Positions 36,897-44,210 of a DNA stretch of 64,000 nucleotides are shown one piece after another. Below the pieces are notes generated by a model, which was not told where the DNA came from, ran no database searches, and saw nothing but the letters and a program-made list of their open reading frames with translations. Both the position numbers and the translations under genes were made by a program. Position 1 is the stretch's first letter. Every line of letters begins with the position of its first letter. Origin of the DNA: Euzebya sp. (GTDB lineage: Bacteria; Actinomycetota; Nitriliruptoria; Euzebyales; Euzebyaceae); assembly GCF_964222135.1 (NCBI RefSeq), contig NZ_CAXQBR010000003.1, forward strand, positions 182,687 through 246,686, in the 5' to 3' direction.

Positions 36897-37646
36897 GTGG
36901 CCAGGATCCCCTACGACGACCTGACCGCCACGGCCTACAAGGCCGTGCGAGAGATCCCGCGCGACGGGCTGGGGGAGTGGCGCGAGGCCGTGCGACGCCA
37001 CCTCCGCCCCTCACCCGGGACGGTCGTGGCTGACGTCGGTGCGGGGACCGGGCAGTTCGCCGTCGCGCTCGCCGAGTGGTTCGACATCGACGTCGTGGCC
37101 GTCGAGCCGTCGGCGGCGATGCGGGCGCAGATCCCCGAGCGCCCCACCATCACCGTGCTCGAAGGCCATGCCGGCGCGATCCCCCTCGAGGACCGCTCGG
37201 TCGACGGCGTCTGGCTGTCGCTCGTGATCCACCACATCCCGGACCTGGAGGCCGCCGCGTACGAGATCCGCCGGATCCTGCGACCCGGTGGTCCGGTGAT
37301 GATCCGCCAGGGCTTCGCCGGCCGCCTCGACCGGGTCGAGAACGTCCGCTGGTTCCCCGAGACCGCGACGACCGTCGACCTGACCGTCGGCCGGGCGTGC
37401 GAGGCCTTCGCCGCGGCGGGCTTCGGGCTCGACGCGCTCGAGCCCACGCCCGAGACGTACAGCGCGAGCCTGGCCGACTACCTCGCCCAGCTCGACGTCC
37501 TGCGCCGGGCTGACAGCACGCTGCGCATGCTGACCGACCAGGAGTTCGAGCAGGGCGTCGAGCGGGTCCGCTGCGCGGTGAAGGCAGAGGGTGAGGAGGC
37601 CGCCGAGCCGAGGACCAACTGGCTCGACCTCCTGGTCCTGCGCTGA
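36897..37646 (+). CDS. Class I SAM-dependent methyltransferase
   Basis: A 249-residue methyltransferase starting at GTG 36897 with GGAGG 7 nt upstream. Motif I is VVADVGAGTGQFAVALAE, with the acidic residue VVAVEPSAAM in motif post I, and LSLVIHHIPDLEAAAYEIRR plus LRPGGPVMIR as later motifs. The substrate cannot be predicted. The first reliable intact gene after the pseudogene stretch; codon use is normal for the window. Confidence 0.85.
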   Translation: MARIPYDDLTATAYKAVREIPRDGLGEWREAVRRHLRPSPGTVVADVGAGTGQFAVALAEWFDIDVVAVEPSAAMRAQIPERPTITVLEGHAGAIPLEDRSVDGVWLSLVIHHIPDLEAAAYEIRRILRPGGPVMIRQGFAGRLDRVENVRWFPETATTVDLTVGRACEAFAAAGFGLDALEPTPETYSASLADYLAQLDVLRRADSTLRMLTDQEFEQGVERVRCAVKAEGEEAAEPRTNWLDLLVLR

Positions 37647-37773
37647 CGGCAGGCCGCCACCAAGCCGCCATCGGATGTCGCGGCCTGCGATGGCAGCGCC
37701 CTCGTCGAGCTCGGTGAGCCGCCAGCACCACCGTCCGGCGTCTTGCGTCGTGCGGCCCGCATCTCCCGCCGCG

Positions 37774-38058
37774 TCATCCCCTGGCGGCGCTGCCGGACCG
37801 TGCGTCTTGGATGGTCACGATGACCACACGGTCAGCCTCTTCCTCGTACGTGTAGAGGATCAGCATCCACCGCCAGGGCCCGAGGATGAACCGCACCGGC
37901 GCCCAGCGTCCGCCGAGCTCCGCTCCGAGGCGCGGGAAGTCGGCAAGCGGTTCGAGGCTGCGGCGGACCCGGTCGGTGGTGTCCTGCGGGAGGGAGAGCA
38001 CCGCCGTCAGGTGGGTGAGGTCCTCGACCGCGGCGGCGGCGAGCTCGACGCGAGCCAC
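37774..38058 (-). CDS. RelE/ParE-family toxin
   Basis: A 94-residue toxin, MARVELAAAAVEDLTHLTAV, with the family fold visible as RRSLEPLADFPRLGAEL, WAPVRFILGPWRWMLILYTY and VVIVTIQDAR. Members either cleave ribosome-bound mRNA (RelE) or block gyrase (ParE); the sequence alone does not decide. It starts 2 nt after the stop of its antitoxin gene, the usual antitoxin-first order. Confidence 0.84.
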   Translation of the reverse strand: MARVELAAAAVEDLTHLTAVLSLPQDTTDRVRRSLEPLADFPRLGAELGGRWAPVRFILGPWRWMLILYTYEEEADRVVIVTIQDARSGSAARG

Positions 38059-38060
38059 TG

Positions 38061-38315
38061 CTACAGGTCGGCCAGGGGGATGGTGCCGCCCTCGGCGGTC
38101 TGGCGCAGACCGAGCTGGGCACGGTCGAATGCACCGGGGATCGCGTCGAGCAGCGCCACGACGTTGTCGGGGTCGGGGTCAGCGTCGTCGATGGCGCTGG
38201 AGAGCAGTGACCGGGCCAAGGTGCCTTCGGCGACATGCACTCGCGCGGCGAGTCGCGAGAGCTTCGCAGCGCGCTCCTCGTCGAGGGTGACGTTGACGCG
38301 CTGACCTTCAGGCAT
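38061..38315 (-). CDS. Ribbon-helix-helix antitoxin
   Basis: An 84-residue protein with an N-terminal ribbon-helix-helix (QRVNVTLDEERAAKLSRLAA, then VAEGTLARSLLSSAI) and an acidic C-terminal tail (DDADPDPDN) that should bind the toxin. First gene of the pair and probable autorepressor. The region upstream to the transposase (38316-38531) holds only the promoter and the candidate IS end. Confidence 0.82.
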   Translation of the reverse strand: MPEGQRVNVTLDEERAAKLSRLAARVHVAEGTLARSLLSSAIDDADPDPDNVVALLDAIPGAFDRAQLGLRQTAEGGTIPLADL

Positions 38316-38488
38316 GCCTCGCAGATTACACGCGGCGACACGTCCTGTGCAGACGGATGCTCACGGCCCATCGACGGACGCGCCGTGGGGACCCCGTCCA
38401 GCGCGGATCGACGCGGCCATGGGGCGTTCCCAGCCGAACATCCTCTCCTGGGGCTAGCAGCGATCTTCGAGGCCACGGACGTTTCCGC

Positions 38489-38530
38489 GGAAAGTGGGGT
38501 CTCCTGCAGTAGTTGGAGGTAGCTGATCTG
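38489..38530. repeat. Candidate left inverted repeat of the ISL3 element
   Basis: Read inward (rightward), GCGGAAAGTGGGGTCTCCTG and the following AGTAGTTGGAGGTAGCTGA resemble the right end read inward from 39935 (GGGCGTCCTGTAGAAGTAG then TCGGTCGCTGA) with about two thirds identity. It lies just outside the transposase stop. Imperfect, so tentative. Confidence 0.35.
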
Positions 38531-38531
38531 G

Positions 38532-39770
38532 TCACTTCGAGTGAGGCAGGTCGATGTGGATGGGGCCACAGCAGAGCATGACGAGGGCGGCGACGGCTGC
38601 GGCGGAGTGGAACCCGAAGGCGCGTCGGGTGATCAAGCGGACCCGGTTGTTCAGTCCCTCGACTCGGCCGTTGGTGATACCGAGGCGGACCGCGGCGAGG
38701 ATGCCGTCGCGGTGGCCGCGGATGGTGCGGGCCAGCTTGACGAACGGCGCCAGCCGGCAGCGTTGCGCCCAGGCGCACCACCGGTCCAACAGCACGGTGA
38801 CGTCGGTGTGACGGAGGTCGTCTGCGAAGATCGCCCGGAGGGCTTCCTTGAGCTGGTAGGCCCGCCACATCGCCCCGCCGGCCCGCTTGAACGCCGCGAG
38901 CTGCTCGGCCTGGGTGTCGGTGAGGTCCTCAGGCCGTTTCAGCAACGCCCAGCGGGCACCCTTGAACCGCTTGGCGTCGGCCGGGCCGGCCTGGGCGCGC
39001 AGCAGGTTCCAGTGCTCGCGGCGAACGACGTCCAGGGCCTTGGTGGCCAACATCACGACGTGGAAGGGGTCGTAGCAGACGACCGCGTCGGTGTGGCCGC
39101 GGATGGACTTGCCGAAGGCGGGTGACATGTCGACGGACACGGCGGTGAGCTGGTGGGCGCGGTCGGTGCCGAGGGCGTCGAAGAACGCATCGAGGGTGGC
39201 CGCCGAGCGGCCCTCGCCGGCCCACACGATCCGGCCGGTGCGGTGGTTGGCGACCACGGTCAGGTAGTGATGTTGCTTGCGGTAGCTGATCTCATCGACG
39301 CCGATCTCGAAGAGATCATCGAGGCGGGCGTCGTCGAGTTGGTCGGCCACGACCCGTTCGATGACCGCGCCGACGGTCCGCCAGTTGACGCGGCACAGTT
39401 GGGTGATCGCGGTCTTGTCGCACCGCTGGGCCAGCCAGGCGATGAGGTCGTCGAAGCCCCGGGTGAACCGGGCCCGATGGCGGGCGAAGGGGACCTCTTC
39501 GACGATCACCCGGTCACAGGGCCGGCAGTGCAACCGGCGCAGCGTCGCGCGGATGGTGACCTGCCAGACGCCCATGTCCAACGCCCGCCACGTCGAGGGC
39601 CGCTGCTGAGTGTTGTGCGTCGCCCGAGTCGACTAGCCACACTCCGGGCAGACCAGCTGTCGGCGCTTCAGCGTCACGTCGACGACGACGGTGTCGGCGG
39701 TGAAGTCCACCGCGGTGACCCACACGCCCGTGAGGCGAAGCAGTTTGTTGAATACCGTGGTCACGCGCAC
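38532..39770 (-). pseudogene. ISL3-family transposase with an in-frame amber codon
   Basis: From GTG 39770 the frame reads VRVTTVFNKLLRLTGVWV... LVCPECG, then TAG (39633-39635), then STRATHNTQQRPSTWRALDM and the rest of an ISL3 transposase without further interruption (DDE core around VDEISYRKQHHYLTVVANH, AVSVDMSPAFGKSI and NGRVEGLNNRVRLITRRAFG). The stop replaces the aromatic residue usual after CPECG in the zinc finger, so one base change (TAC or TAT to TAG) disabled it. A product from ATG 39581 would lack the zinc-finger domain. Otherwise full length. Confidence 0.85.
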
Positions 39771-39896
39771 GACCTGATGACCTTTCGATCTCGGGAGCCT
39801 GGAAGCCCCGGAATCGTGTCTCAGGTCGTGCGCACCCCACCGCAGGCGCCACCAGGCCTCCCCGTCGCGCTGACCAGCACCTCCACCGCCCCTGCC

Positions 39897-39935
39897 CCCG
39901 TCAGCGACCGACTACTTCTACAGGACGCCCGGAAA
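39897..39935. repeat. Candidate right inverted repeat of the ISL3 element, abutting the intron
   Basis: Read inward (leftward): GGGCGTCCTGTAGAAGTAGT then CGGTCGCTGACGG, resembling the candidate left end at 38489-38530. It stops exactly where the intron begins, and the base run GCGG that starts the left repeat would be supplied by the first bases after the intron (41892 on), suggesting insertion into the IS end. Confidence 0.33.
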
Positions 39936-40558
39936 GTGTGCCACGAGTGCATGAGGAGGTGTTGACGGTGTAGGAGATCGTCAATGCACTGAATGCTGAA
40001 CTGTGCAAGACATGAAGGTATGGCCCTTCGGAACCGCCCTGCAGGGGGAGGTTCCAAACCACCGCAAGCTGCGTCGGTAAAGAGCCGGGGTGGTGAGCGT
40101 TGCGGAAAAGGCCCGCCGTTGAGTGGGTCAGGTGTGAGTCAAGAAGACGAGCACGAGCGAACCACTGCTGAGGTGTCGAAAGGAAATCGACGACATCAAA
40201 ACCGAGATGGTTTCCGGATCTCGGGATGAGCCCATGGGGTGCCTGTCTATTGCGTGGGTGGTGTCCGGCATGGAGGTGGCGTGATCTTGACTTTGGGTCT
40301 TGCATGGAACGTGGGAACCTGTCGCCCGTAGAACCGACACTGGATGAACAATGCGAATCTGTCGCAGCGAACCCAGTCGTTGAGAGGGAGTGTCTCAAGC
40401 GGTGGAAGGCCGTGAGGGATTGAGTACCGGTAGTGGGGCACAGGGGCGGACCATCTCGTAGTAGCTGTGAAACCTGTGTAATGCGGGTGGAGCCAAGGGG
40501 ATGGGTTACCTCGTCGAGTTGTTCAGGTCAACCATCCGGCAAGGATGGGAGGAACCCG

Positions 40559-41815
40559 TTGAATGAGACAACGCTGAAGCCGTTTGATGTTTCAAAGCAT
40601 GCCGTTTGGCAGGCCTATCGAAAGGTTGAGAACAACAGGGGTGGGGCAGGCGTTGATGAGCAATCGCTACAGCAGTTTGGGCAAGACCTGAAAGGGAACT
40701 TGTACAAGTTGTGGAACCGGCTGTCGTCGGGGAGCTACTTTCCCCCGCCGGTCAAACTGGTGGAGATACCCAAACAGGGCGGAGGGATCCGTCCGTTAGG
40801 TGTGCCCACCGTGGCCGACCGGATCGCCCAGACGGTGGTCGCTGCGGAGTTGGAGAAGATCGTTGAACCGATCTTTGATGAGGACTCCTATGGCTACCGG
40901 CCGGGTCGGAGTGCACATGATGCACTCGACACATGTCGCCAGCGATGCTGGAAGTATGACTGGGCAATCGATCTGGACGTCAAATCGTTCTTCGATTCCG
41001 TCGACCACCAGCTGATGCTCAACGCGGTTGCCCACCACACCGACCAGCGCTGGATCTTGCTGTACGTGCAGCGGTGGCTAACCGCGCCGCTGCAACGGCC
41101 GGACGGCACGCTGGTCCAGAGGGATCGTGGTACTCCGCAAGGGTCAGCGATCTCACCCGTGTTGGCGAATCTGTTCCTTCACTACGCGTTTGACGTATGG
41201 CTGCGACGGGCCTTTCCTTCGGTGCCGTTTGAACGCTACGCCGACGACGCCATCGTCCACTGCACCAGCCTGGCACAAGCCGAGCAGGTGCTGGATGCCA
41301 TCGGCAAGCGGTTGGTCGAGTGCGGGCTGCAACTGCACCCGGACAAGACCCGGATCGTGTACTGCAAGAGCAGCAACCGGCCGGGCTCTCACGAGCACGA
41401 GTCGTTTGACTTCCTCGGCTACACCTTTCGGCCGCGCAAGGCCATGAGCAAGACCGGCGAGTTCTTCGTCGGGTTCCTGCCGGCCATCAGCACCACCGCT
41501 GCCAAGGCGAAGCGGCAACAGGTCAGACGCTGGCGGCTGCACCTGCGGACCAGTCAAGGCCTGCAGGACATCGCCGCCTTCATCAACCCGATCGTGCGCG
41601 GCTGGATCAACTACTACGGACGCTTCTACCGCTCCCGGTTGATCCTCACCGTGCTCCAGCAGATCAACGAATACCTGATCCGCTGGGCGATGCAGAAATA
41701 CAAGCGGATGCGCCTAAGCCCTCGTCGGGCCGTGCAGTTCCTGGCCCGGATCGCGCGATCCAACCAGTCGCTGTTCGCACACTGGCAGTTGGCGCCCCCG
41801 TACAGCGCCGGGTAA
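40559..41815 (+). CDS. ltrA: Group II intron reverse transcriptase/maturase
   Basis: A 418-residue intron-encoded protein. I chose TTG 40559 because GGGAGG lies 7 nt upstream and the product then starts just before PFDVSKHAVWQAYRKVENNR. RT blocks are clear: KQGGGIRPLGVPTVADRI, YGYRPGRSAHDAL, AIDLDVKSFFDSVDH, RGTPQGSAISPVLANLFLHY and the catalytic RYADD. The maturase (X/GIIM) domain covers about 340-405 (INPIVRGWINYYGRFYRS, YKRMRLSPRRA). No HNH endonuclease domain is present. It promotes splicing and retrohoming of the intron. Confidence 0.94.
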   Translation: MNETTLKPFDVSKHAVWQAYRKVENNRGGAGVDEQSLQQFGQDLKGNLYKLWNRLSSGSYFPPPVKLVEIPKQGGGIRPLGVPTVADRIAQTVVAAELEKIVEPIFDEDSYGYRPGRSAHDALDTCRQRCWKYDWAIDLDVKSFFDSVDHQLMLNAVAHHTDQRWILLYVQRWLTAPLQRPDGTLVQRDRGTPQGSAISPVLANLFLHYAFDVWLRRAFPSVPFERYADDAIVHCTSLAQAEQVLDAIGKRLVECGLQLHPDKTRIVYCKSSNRPGSHEHESFDFLGYTFRPRKAMSKTGEFFVGFLPAISTTAAKAKRQQVRRWRLHLRTSQGLQDIAAFINPIVRGWINYYGRFYRSRLILTVLQQINEYLIRWAMQKYKRMRLSPRRAVQFLARIARSNQSLFAHWQLAPPYSAG

Positions 41816-41819
41816 TGGG

Positions 41820-41853
41820 AGCCGGATGAGTCGAGAGGTTCACGTCCGGTTCT
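41820..41853 (+). ncRNA. Group II intron domain V
   Basis: A 34-nt hairpin starting GAGCCGGATGAGTCG and closing GTTCACGTCCGGTTC. It has the conserved AGC triad, GNRA-like terminal loop and 2-nt bulge expected of the catalytic domain. It begins 5 nt after the maturase stop. Confidence 0.88.
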
Positions 41854-41910
41854 GAGAGGGCCGGGGGGTGCGAATCCCCCCGGCTACTCACCCGCCCGAG
41901 AGCCGCCGTC

Positions 41911-42249
41911 TCAGAGGTCGAGGAGGACGGCCACGGTCTCCCTGATCTGGCGCAGCGACACCGGACCGACGTTGCCGACCGCATCGACGATCCGGTGCGT
42001 CGACACTGCACGGATGTGCTGGCACTGTGCCGCCGACACCTGATCGAGCCCAAGACCGGGGTCAGCCGAGATGGTGACCTCCGAGGTCCACCCGCGGATG
42101 GTCCTGGTCAAGGGCACCACCTGCACGACCGTCGGCGAGTGCTCGAGAACCCGTTGCGCGGTGACGACCACGGCGGGGCGGATCATCCCTGCCTCAGAGC
42201 CAACCGGCGTCCCCAGGTCGACGCGAACCACGTCACCGGAGGTCGGCAT
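41911..42249 (-). CDS. mazF: MazF-family toxin (PemK-like)
   Basis: A 112-residue endoribonuclease toxin, MPTSGDVVRVDLGTPVGSEA, with the family RPAVVVTAQRVLEHSPTVVQVVPLT, the basic Arg of MIRPAVV and VSAAQCQHIRAVSTHRI. It cleaves single-stranded RNA at short sites. The start overlaps the antitoxin gene by 17 bp. The group II intron ends 19 bp past its stop. Confidence 0.88.
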   Translation of the reverse strand: MPTSGDVVRVDLGTPVGSEAGMIRPAVVVTAQRVLEHSPTVVQVVPLTRTIRGWTSEVTISADPGLGLDQVSAAQCQHIRAVSTHRIVDAVGNVGPVSLRQIRETVAVLLDL

Positions 42250-42430
42250 CGAGCCACTCCACCTCCCCGTCACCGAGCGGGCTCGCGAGCTCCGCACCCA
42301 TCTGGTCCTGGCGGAGGAGGCGGACGGCGGCGGCAACGGTCTCAGTGACCGTCACGCCACGCTCCTGGGCCAGCCGCTTCAATGCGTCGTGCGTACGCCG
42401 GTCAACTCGGACGGTCGTGGTGTCACCCAT
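42233..42430 (-). CDS. Ribbon-helix-helix antitoxin of the MazF pair
   Basis: A 65-residue protein, MGDTTTVRVDRRTHDALKRL, with a ribbon-helix-helix DNA-binding half and an acidic tail (LGDGEVEWLDADLR) that would occupy the toxin groove. Precedes and overlaps mazF, so translation is coupled and the pair is likely autorepressed. A short inverted repeat GTAGACGATTTCGTCTAC just upstream (42450-42467) is a candidate operator. Confidence 0.82.
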   Translation of the reverse strand: MGDTTTVRVDRRTHDALKRLAQERGVTVTETVAAAVRLLRQDQMGAELASPLGDGEVEWLDADLR

Positions 42431-42449
42431 CGCGCCATCCTACGCCCCT

Positions 42450-42467
42450 GTAGACGATTTCGTCTAC
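42450..42467. promoter_or_regulatory. Perfect palindrome upstream of the MazF antitoxin gene
   Basis: GTAGACGAT/TTCGTCTAC is an 18-bp inverted repeat (GTAGACGA with TCGTCTAC around a TT-centre) about 20 bp before the antitoxin start. Position and symmetry suit an operator for the ribbon-helix-helix protein. Confidence 0.5.
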
Positions 42468-42484
42468 ACGTTCATCCCATGGGA

Positions 42485-42565
42485 GATCCCCCGCCCTCAC
42501 GACGATCGTCCGAGCCCGGATGGGTCTCGCTGGTGCGGTGGACGGGCGCTGGCTGCTGGGTCGAC
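42485..42565 (+). repeat. 80-bp direct repeat, copy A
   Basis: Starts GATCCCCCGCCCTCACGACG and ends GCTGCTGGGTCGAC. About 91% identical to copy B at 43478-43557 (six substitutions and one indel). The two copies bracket the DUF433/DUF5615 toxin-antitoxin pair in the same orientation. Confidence 0.85.
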
Positions 42566-42607
42566 GGCGCGGCTCGATCGGCGTCCTCGCTGCTCGTCTG
42601 ACGCGCG

Positions 42608-42691
42608 GTGGAGGTGCTCGTCCAGGTCCAGTGGGAGAACGGCACGATGATCGAGGTCCCCCTCGCTGATCTCGACGTCACAGACTCCTAG
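42608..42691 (+). pseudogene. C-terminal remnant of an unidentified protein
   Basis: A 27-codon frame from GTG 42608 reads VEVLVQVQWENGTMIEVPLA then DLDVTDS and stops. The W-x-x-G-T...E-V-P pattern is that of a beta-hairpin ending found in longer proteins. No ribosome-binding site. Probably a leftover, though a short real peptide cannot be excluded. Confidence 0.3.
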
Positions 42692-42841
42692 CAGATCGGC
42701 CGATCTCCGAGGGGGAGGCGTGTTCGCGAGAACGCTCGATGCAGTCGGGTAGCCGACGGTCTAGACGAGCGACTTGGCGACAACCTGTGGCGGGGAGGCC
42801 GTGTGCGCACCGCTCGGTGGGACACGGTTACCCTTGCTGAC

Positions 42842-43078
42842 ATGACCACGGACCAGCGTGCGCTCATCGTGCGCGACCCAACGGTGTGCCACGGTCAAGC
42901 CACGGTGCGGGGCACGCGGATCATGGTCAGCGTCATCCTCGACGCGCTCGCACACGGGATGACCGAAGCGGAGATCGTGGCCGAGTACCCGACGTTGACC
43001 GCCGAGGGCATCAGGGCGGCGGCGGCGTACGGCGCAGAGCTTGCTCGCGACGAGTATCCGGCCGTCACGGCCTCGTGA
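42842..43078 (+). CDS. DUF433 antitoxin (VapB45-like)
   Basis: A 78-residue DUF433 protein: IVRDPTVCHGQATVRGTRIM, then VILDALAHGMTEAEIVAEYP and the final helix LTAEGIRAAAAYGAELA. The family binds DNA through this HTH-like region and is the antitoxin of DUF5615 toxins. The stop overlaps the toxin GTG (GTGA). Confidence 0.88.
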   Translation: MTTDQRALIVRDPTVCHGQATVRGTRIMVSVILDALAHGMTEAEIVAEYPTLTAEGIRAAAAYGAELARDEYPAVTAS

Positions 43079-43428
43079 AGATCAAGCTCGACGAGAACCT
43101 GCCCGGATCTGCCGCCCTTGCGTTGGAGCGTGCGGGTCACGTCGACACGGTGGTCGCCGAAGGTCTCGGCGGAGCCGACGACCCGAGCGTGCTCGCTGCT
43201 GCCACCGCGGACGGCAAGCTCCTGGTGACCCTCGACAGGGGGCTCGGCGACGTCCGCGCACATCCGCCGGGCACCCGTGGTGGCGTGCTGGTGATCAGGC
43301 TCGACCACCACTCCCCGCGAGCGATCCGCGACGTGATGGGACGTCTCAGCGAGTCGGTTGACCTCGACGACCTCGTCGGGTGCATCGCCGTCTGGAGGGA
43401 CGGGGAGTTGCGCGTACGCCGAGCCTAG
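43075..43428 (+). CDS. DUF5615 PIN-like toxin (Mut7-C/VapC45-like)
   Basis: A 117-residue protein from GTG 43075. KIKLDENLPGSAALALERAG, GADDPSVLAAATADGKLLVT and LDRGLGDVRAHPPGTRGG carry the acidic residues of the PIN-like active site (D7, E8, D in ADDP, D in TLDRG). Expected to be a Mg-dependent ribonuclease toxin. Coupled to the DUF433 antitoxin; the pair is enclosed by the 80-bp repeats. Confidence 0.87.
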   Translation: MKIKLDENLPGSAALALERAGHVDTVVAEGLGGADDPSVLAAATADGKLLVTLDRGLGDVRAHPPGTRGGVLVIRLDHHSPRAIRDVMGRLSESVDLDDLVGCIAVWRDGELRVRRA

Positions 43429-43477
43429 GAGATCCCCCGCTACTTGACCGCTGTCGCTGCGAGGTGCGACACGGGGC

Positions 43478-43557
43478 GATCCCCCGTCCTCACGACGATC
43501 GTCCGAGCCCCTATGGTCTCGCTGGTGCGGTGGACGGACGCTGGTTGCTGGGCCGAC
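43478..43557 (+). repeat. 80-bp direct repeat, copy B
   Basis: Starts GATCCCCCGTCCTCACGACG and ends GTTGCTGGGCCGAC. It lies 50 bp after the DUF5615 stop and 58 bp before the left end of the integrated element. See copy A. A diverged third relative may exist at 49116-49173 inside the element. Confidence 0.85.
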
Positions 43558-43615
43558 AACGCGGACGAGGCACATCGACTGCTGGCGTTCAAGCAGGGCT
43601 GCGGTTCAGCTCGGT

Positions 43616-43670
43616 CGGTGCGCGAGGGGGGATTTGAACCCCCACACCCTTGCGGGCACTGGGACCTAAA
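43616..43670. repeat. Left attachment site (orphan 3' half of tRNA-Leu)
   Basis: The 55 bases from CGGTGCGCGAGGGGGGATTT to GGGACCTAAA are identical to 54554-54608. They run from the tRNA 3' end to the anticodon loop; the following bases (TCTCGTCG) do not continue the tRNA. This is the att duplicate left by integration. Confidence 0.93.
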
Positions 43671-43788
43671 TCTCGTCGAACCCGTTTCAACTCGTCCCGC
43701 CGAGTGCCACGAAATGCCGCTGAACTGCGGTTTTGTCTCGTCCCGTTTTCAGTCCGTCCCGTGTAGTTCCATGCTGGTTCAGACATTT

Positions 43789-43808
43789 CGTGACGGGTCT
43801 GTGACAGC
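43789..43808 (+). repeat. Possible integrase arm site, left copy
   Basis: CGTGACGGGTCTGTGACAGC matches 18 of 20 bases with 54477-54496 near the other end. Between the att repeat and this site, CTCGTCCCG or GTCCGTCCCG-type words occur three times (near 43696, 43737 and 43754), as expected for clustered arm sites. Confidence 0.42.
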
Positions 43809-43828
43809 GGGAGAGAGAACCTCGACGC

Positions 43829-44010
43829 TCAAGAACCGGGGACGTGCAGGTGTTGGAGCGCGTCGCCCGGGGACCAGATGGCAACCGGAGGATCGTCGAA
43901 TTCGAGAAGGTCGCGGTCGCCTGAGACCACCGCATCAGCTCCGGCGTCCGCCCGCGCTCGTGCGCGACCCCGACGGACGACTACATCGTCGCCCTCGCCG
44001 TGGATGCATG
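43829..44010. pseudogene. Scrambled remnant of a PIN-domain toxin gene
   Basis: On the minus strand 43829-43957 encodes GADAVVSGDRDLLEFDDPPV then AIWSPGDALQHL and a stop, the C-terminal half of a PIN-domain nuclease. The peptide that normally precedes it, DPDDDYIVALA, is found on the plus strand at about 43966-44010, with one extra base in its Asp run. The halves are therefore in opposite orientation, suggesting an inversion in a dead gene. Confidence 0.45.
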
Positions 44011-44210
44011 AAGCCCGGGACGCTTCAGACCTCGGGCCTCTTCCGGTGGATTCGTACCTTCGTGTGCAGCACCACCCCACCGTTCGCGACTCCCTTCCAG
44101 GCGCAAGCGACTCGCCTCCGCAGAGCGCCCCAAGGCCCCCGCCCGCCCCGCGACCCAGCGAAGTCCTACATAGGTAGCGCCAGCCGCTCGAAATCGAGAA
44201 GATCTCCTCC

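Larger units (their letters stand above)
39936..41891 (+). mobile_element. Group II intron, complete, with maturase
   Basis: Begins with GTGTG at 39936, matching the GUGYG 5' end, and ends ..CTACTCAC at 41891. About 620 nt of structured domain I-III sequence precede an open reading frame in domain IV. Domain V follows the stop at once and a domain VI hairpin (GGGGGG / CCCCCC) completes it. Base composition is clearly lower in GC than the flanks, a sign of recent arrival. It sits between the right end of the ISL3 element and the mazF gene. Ends are read from consensus only and could be off by some bases. Confidence 0.8.

Noticed and set aside
40003..40007. Group II intron starting at GTGCAA (40003)
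   Set aside because: GTGCA fits GUGYG less well than GTGTG at 39936, and the sequence ATGCAC...GTGCAA around it looks like an internal stem of domain I.
43616..43670. A second functional tRNA-Leu
   Set aside because: Only the 3' half is present; the 5' half, D arm and anticodon stem are missing, so it is an attachment-site duplicate.
41880..44010. CRISPR array in the repeat-rich accessory zone
   Set aside because: Two 80-bp repeats 0.9 kb apart with genes between are not a CRISPR pattern, and no cas gene is present anywhere in the window.
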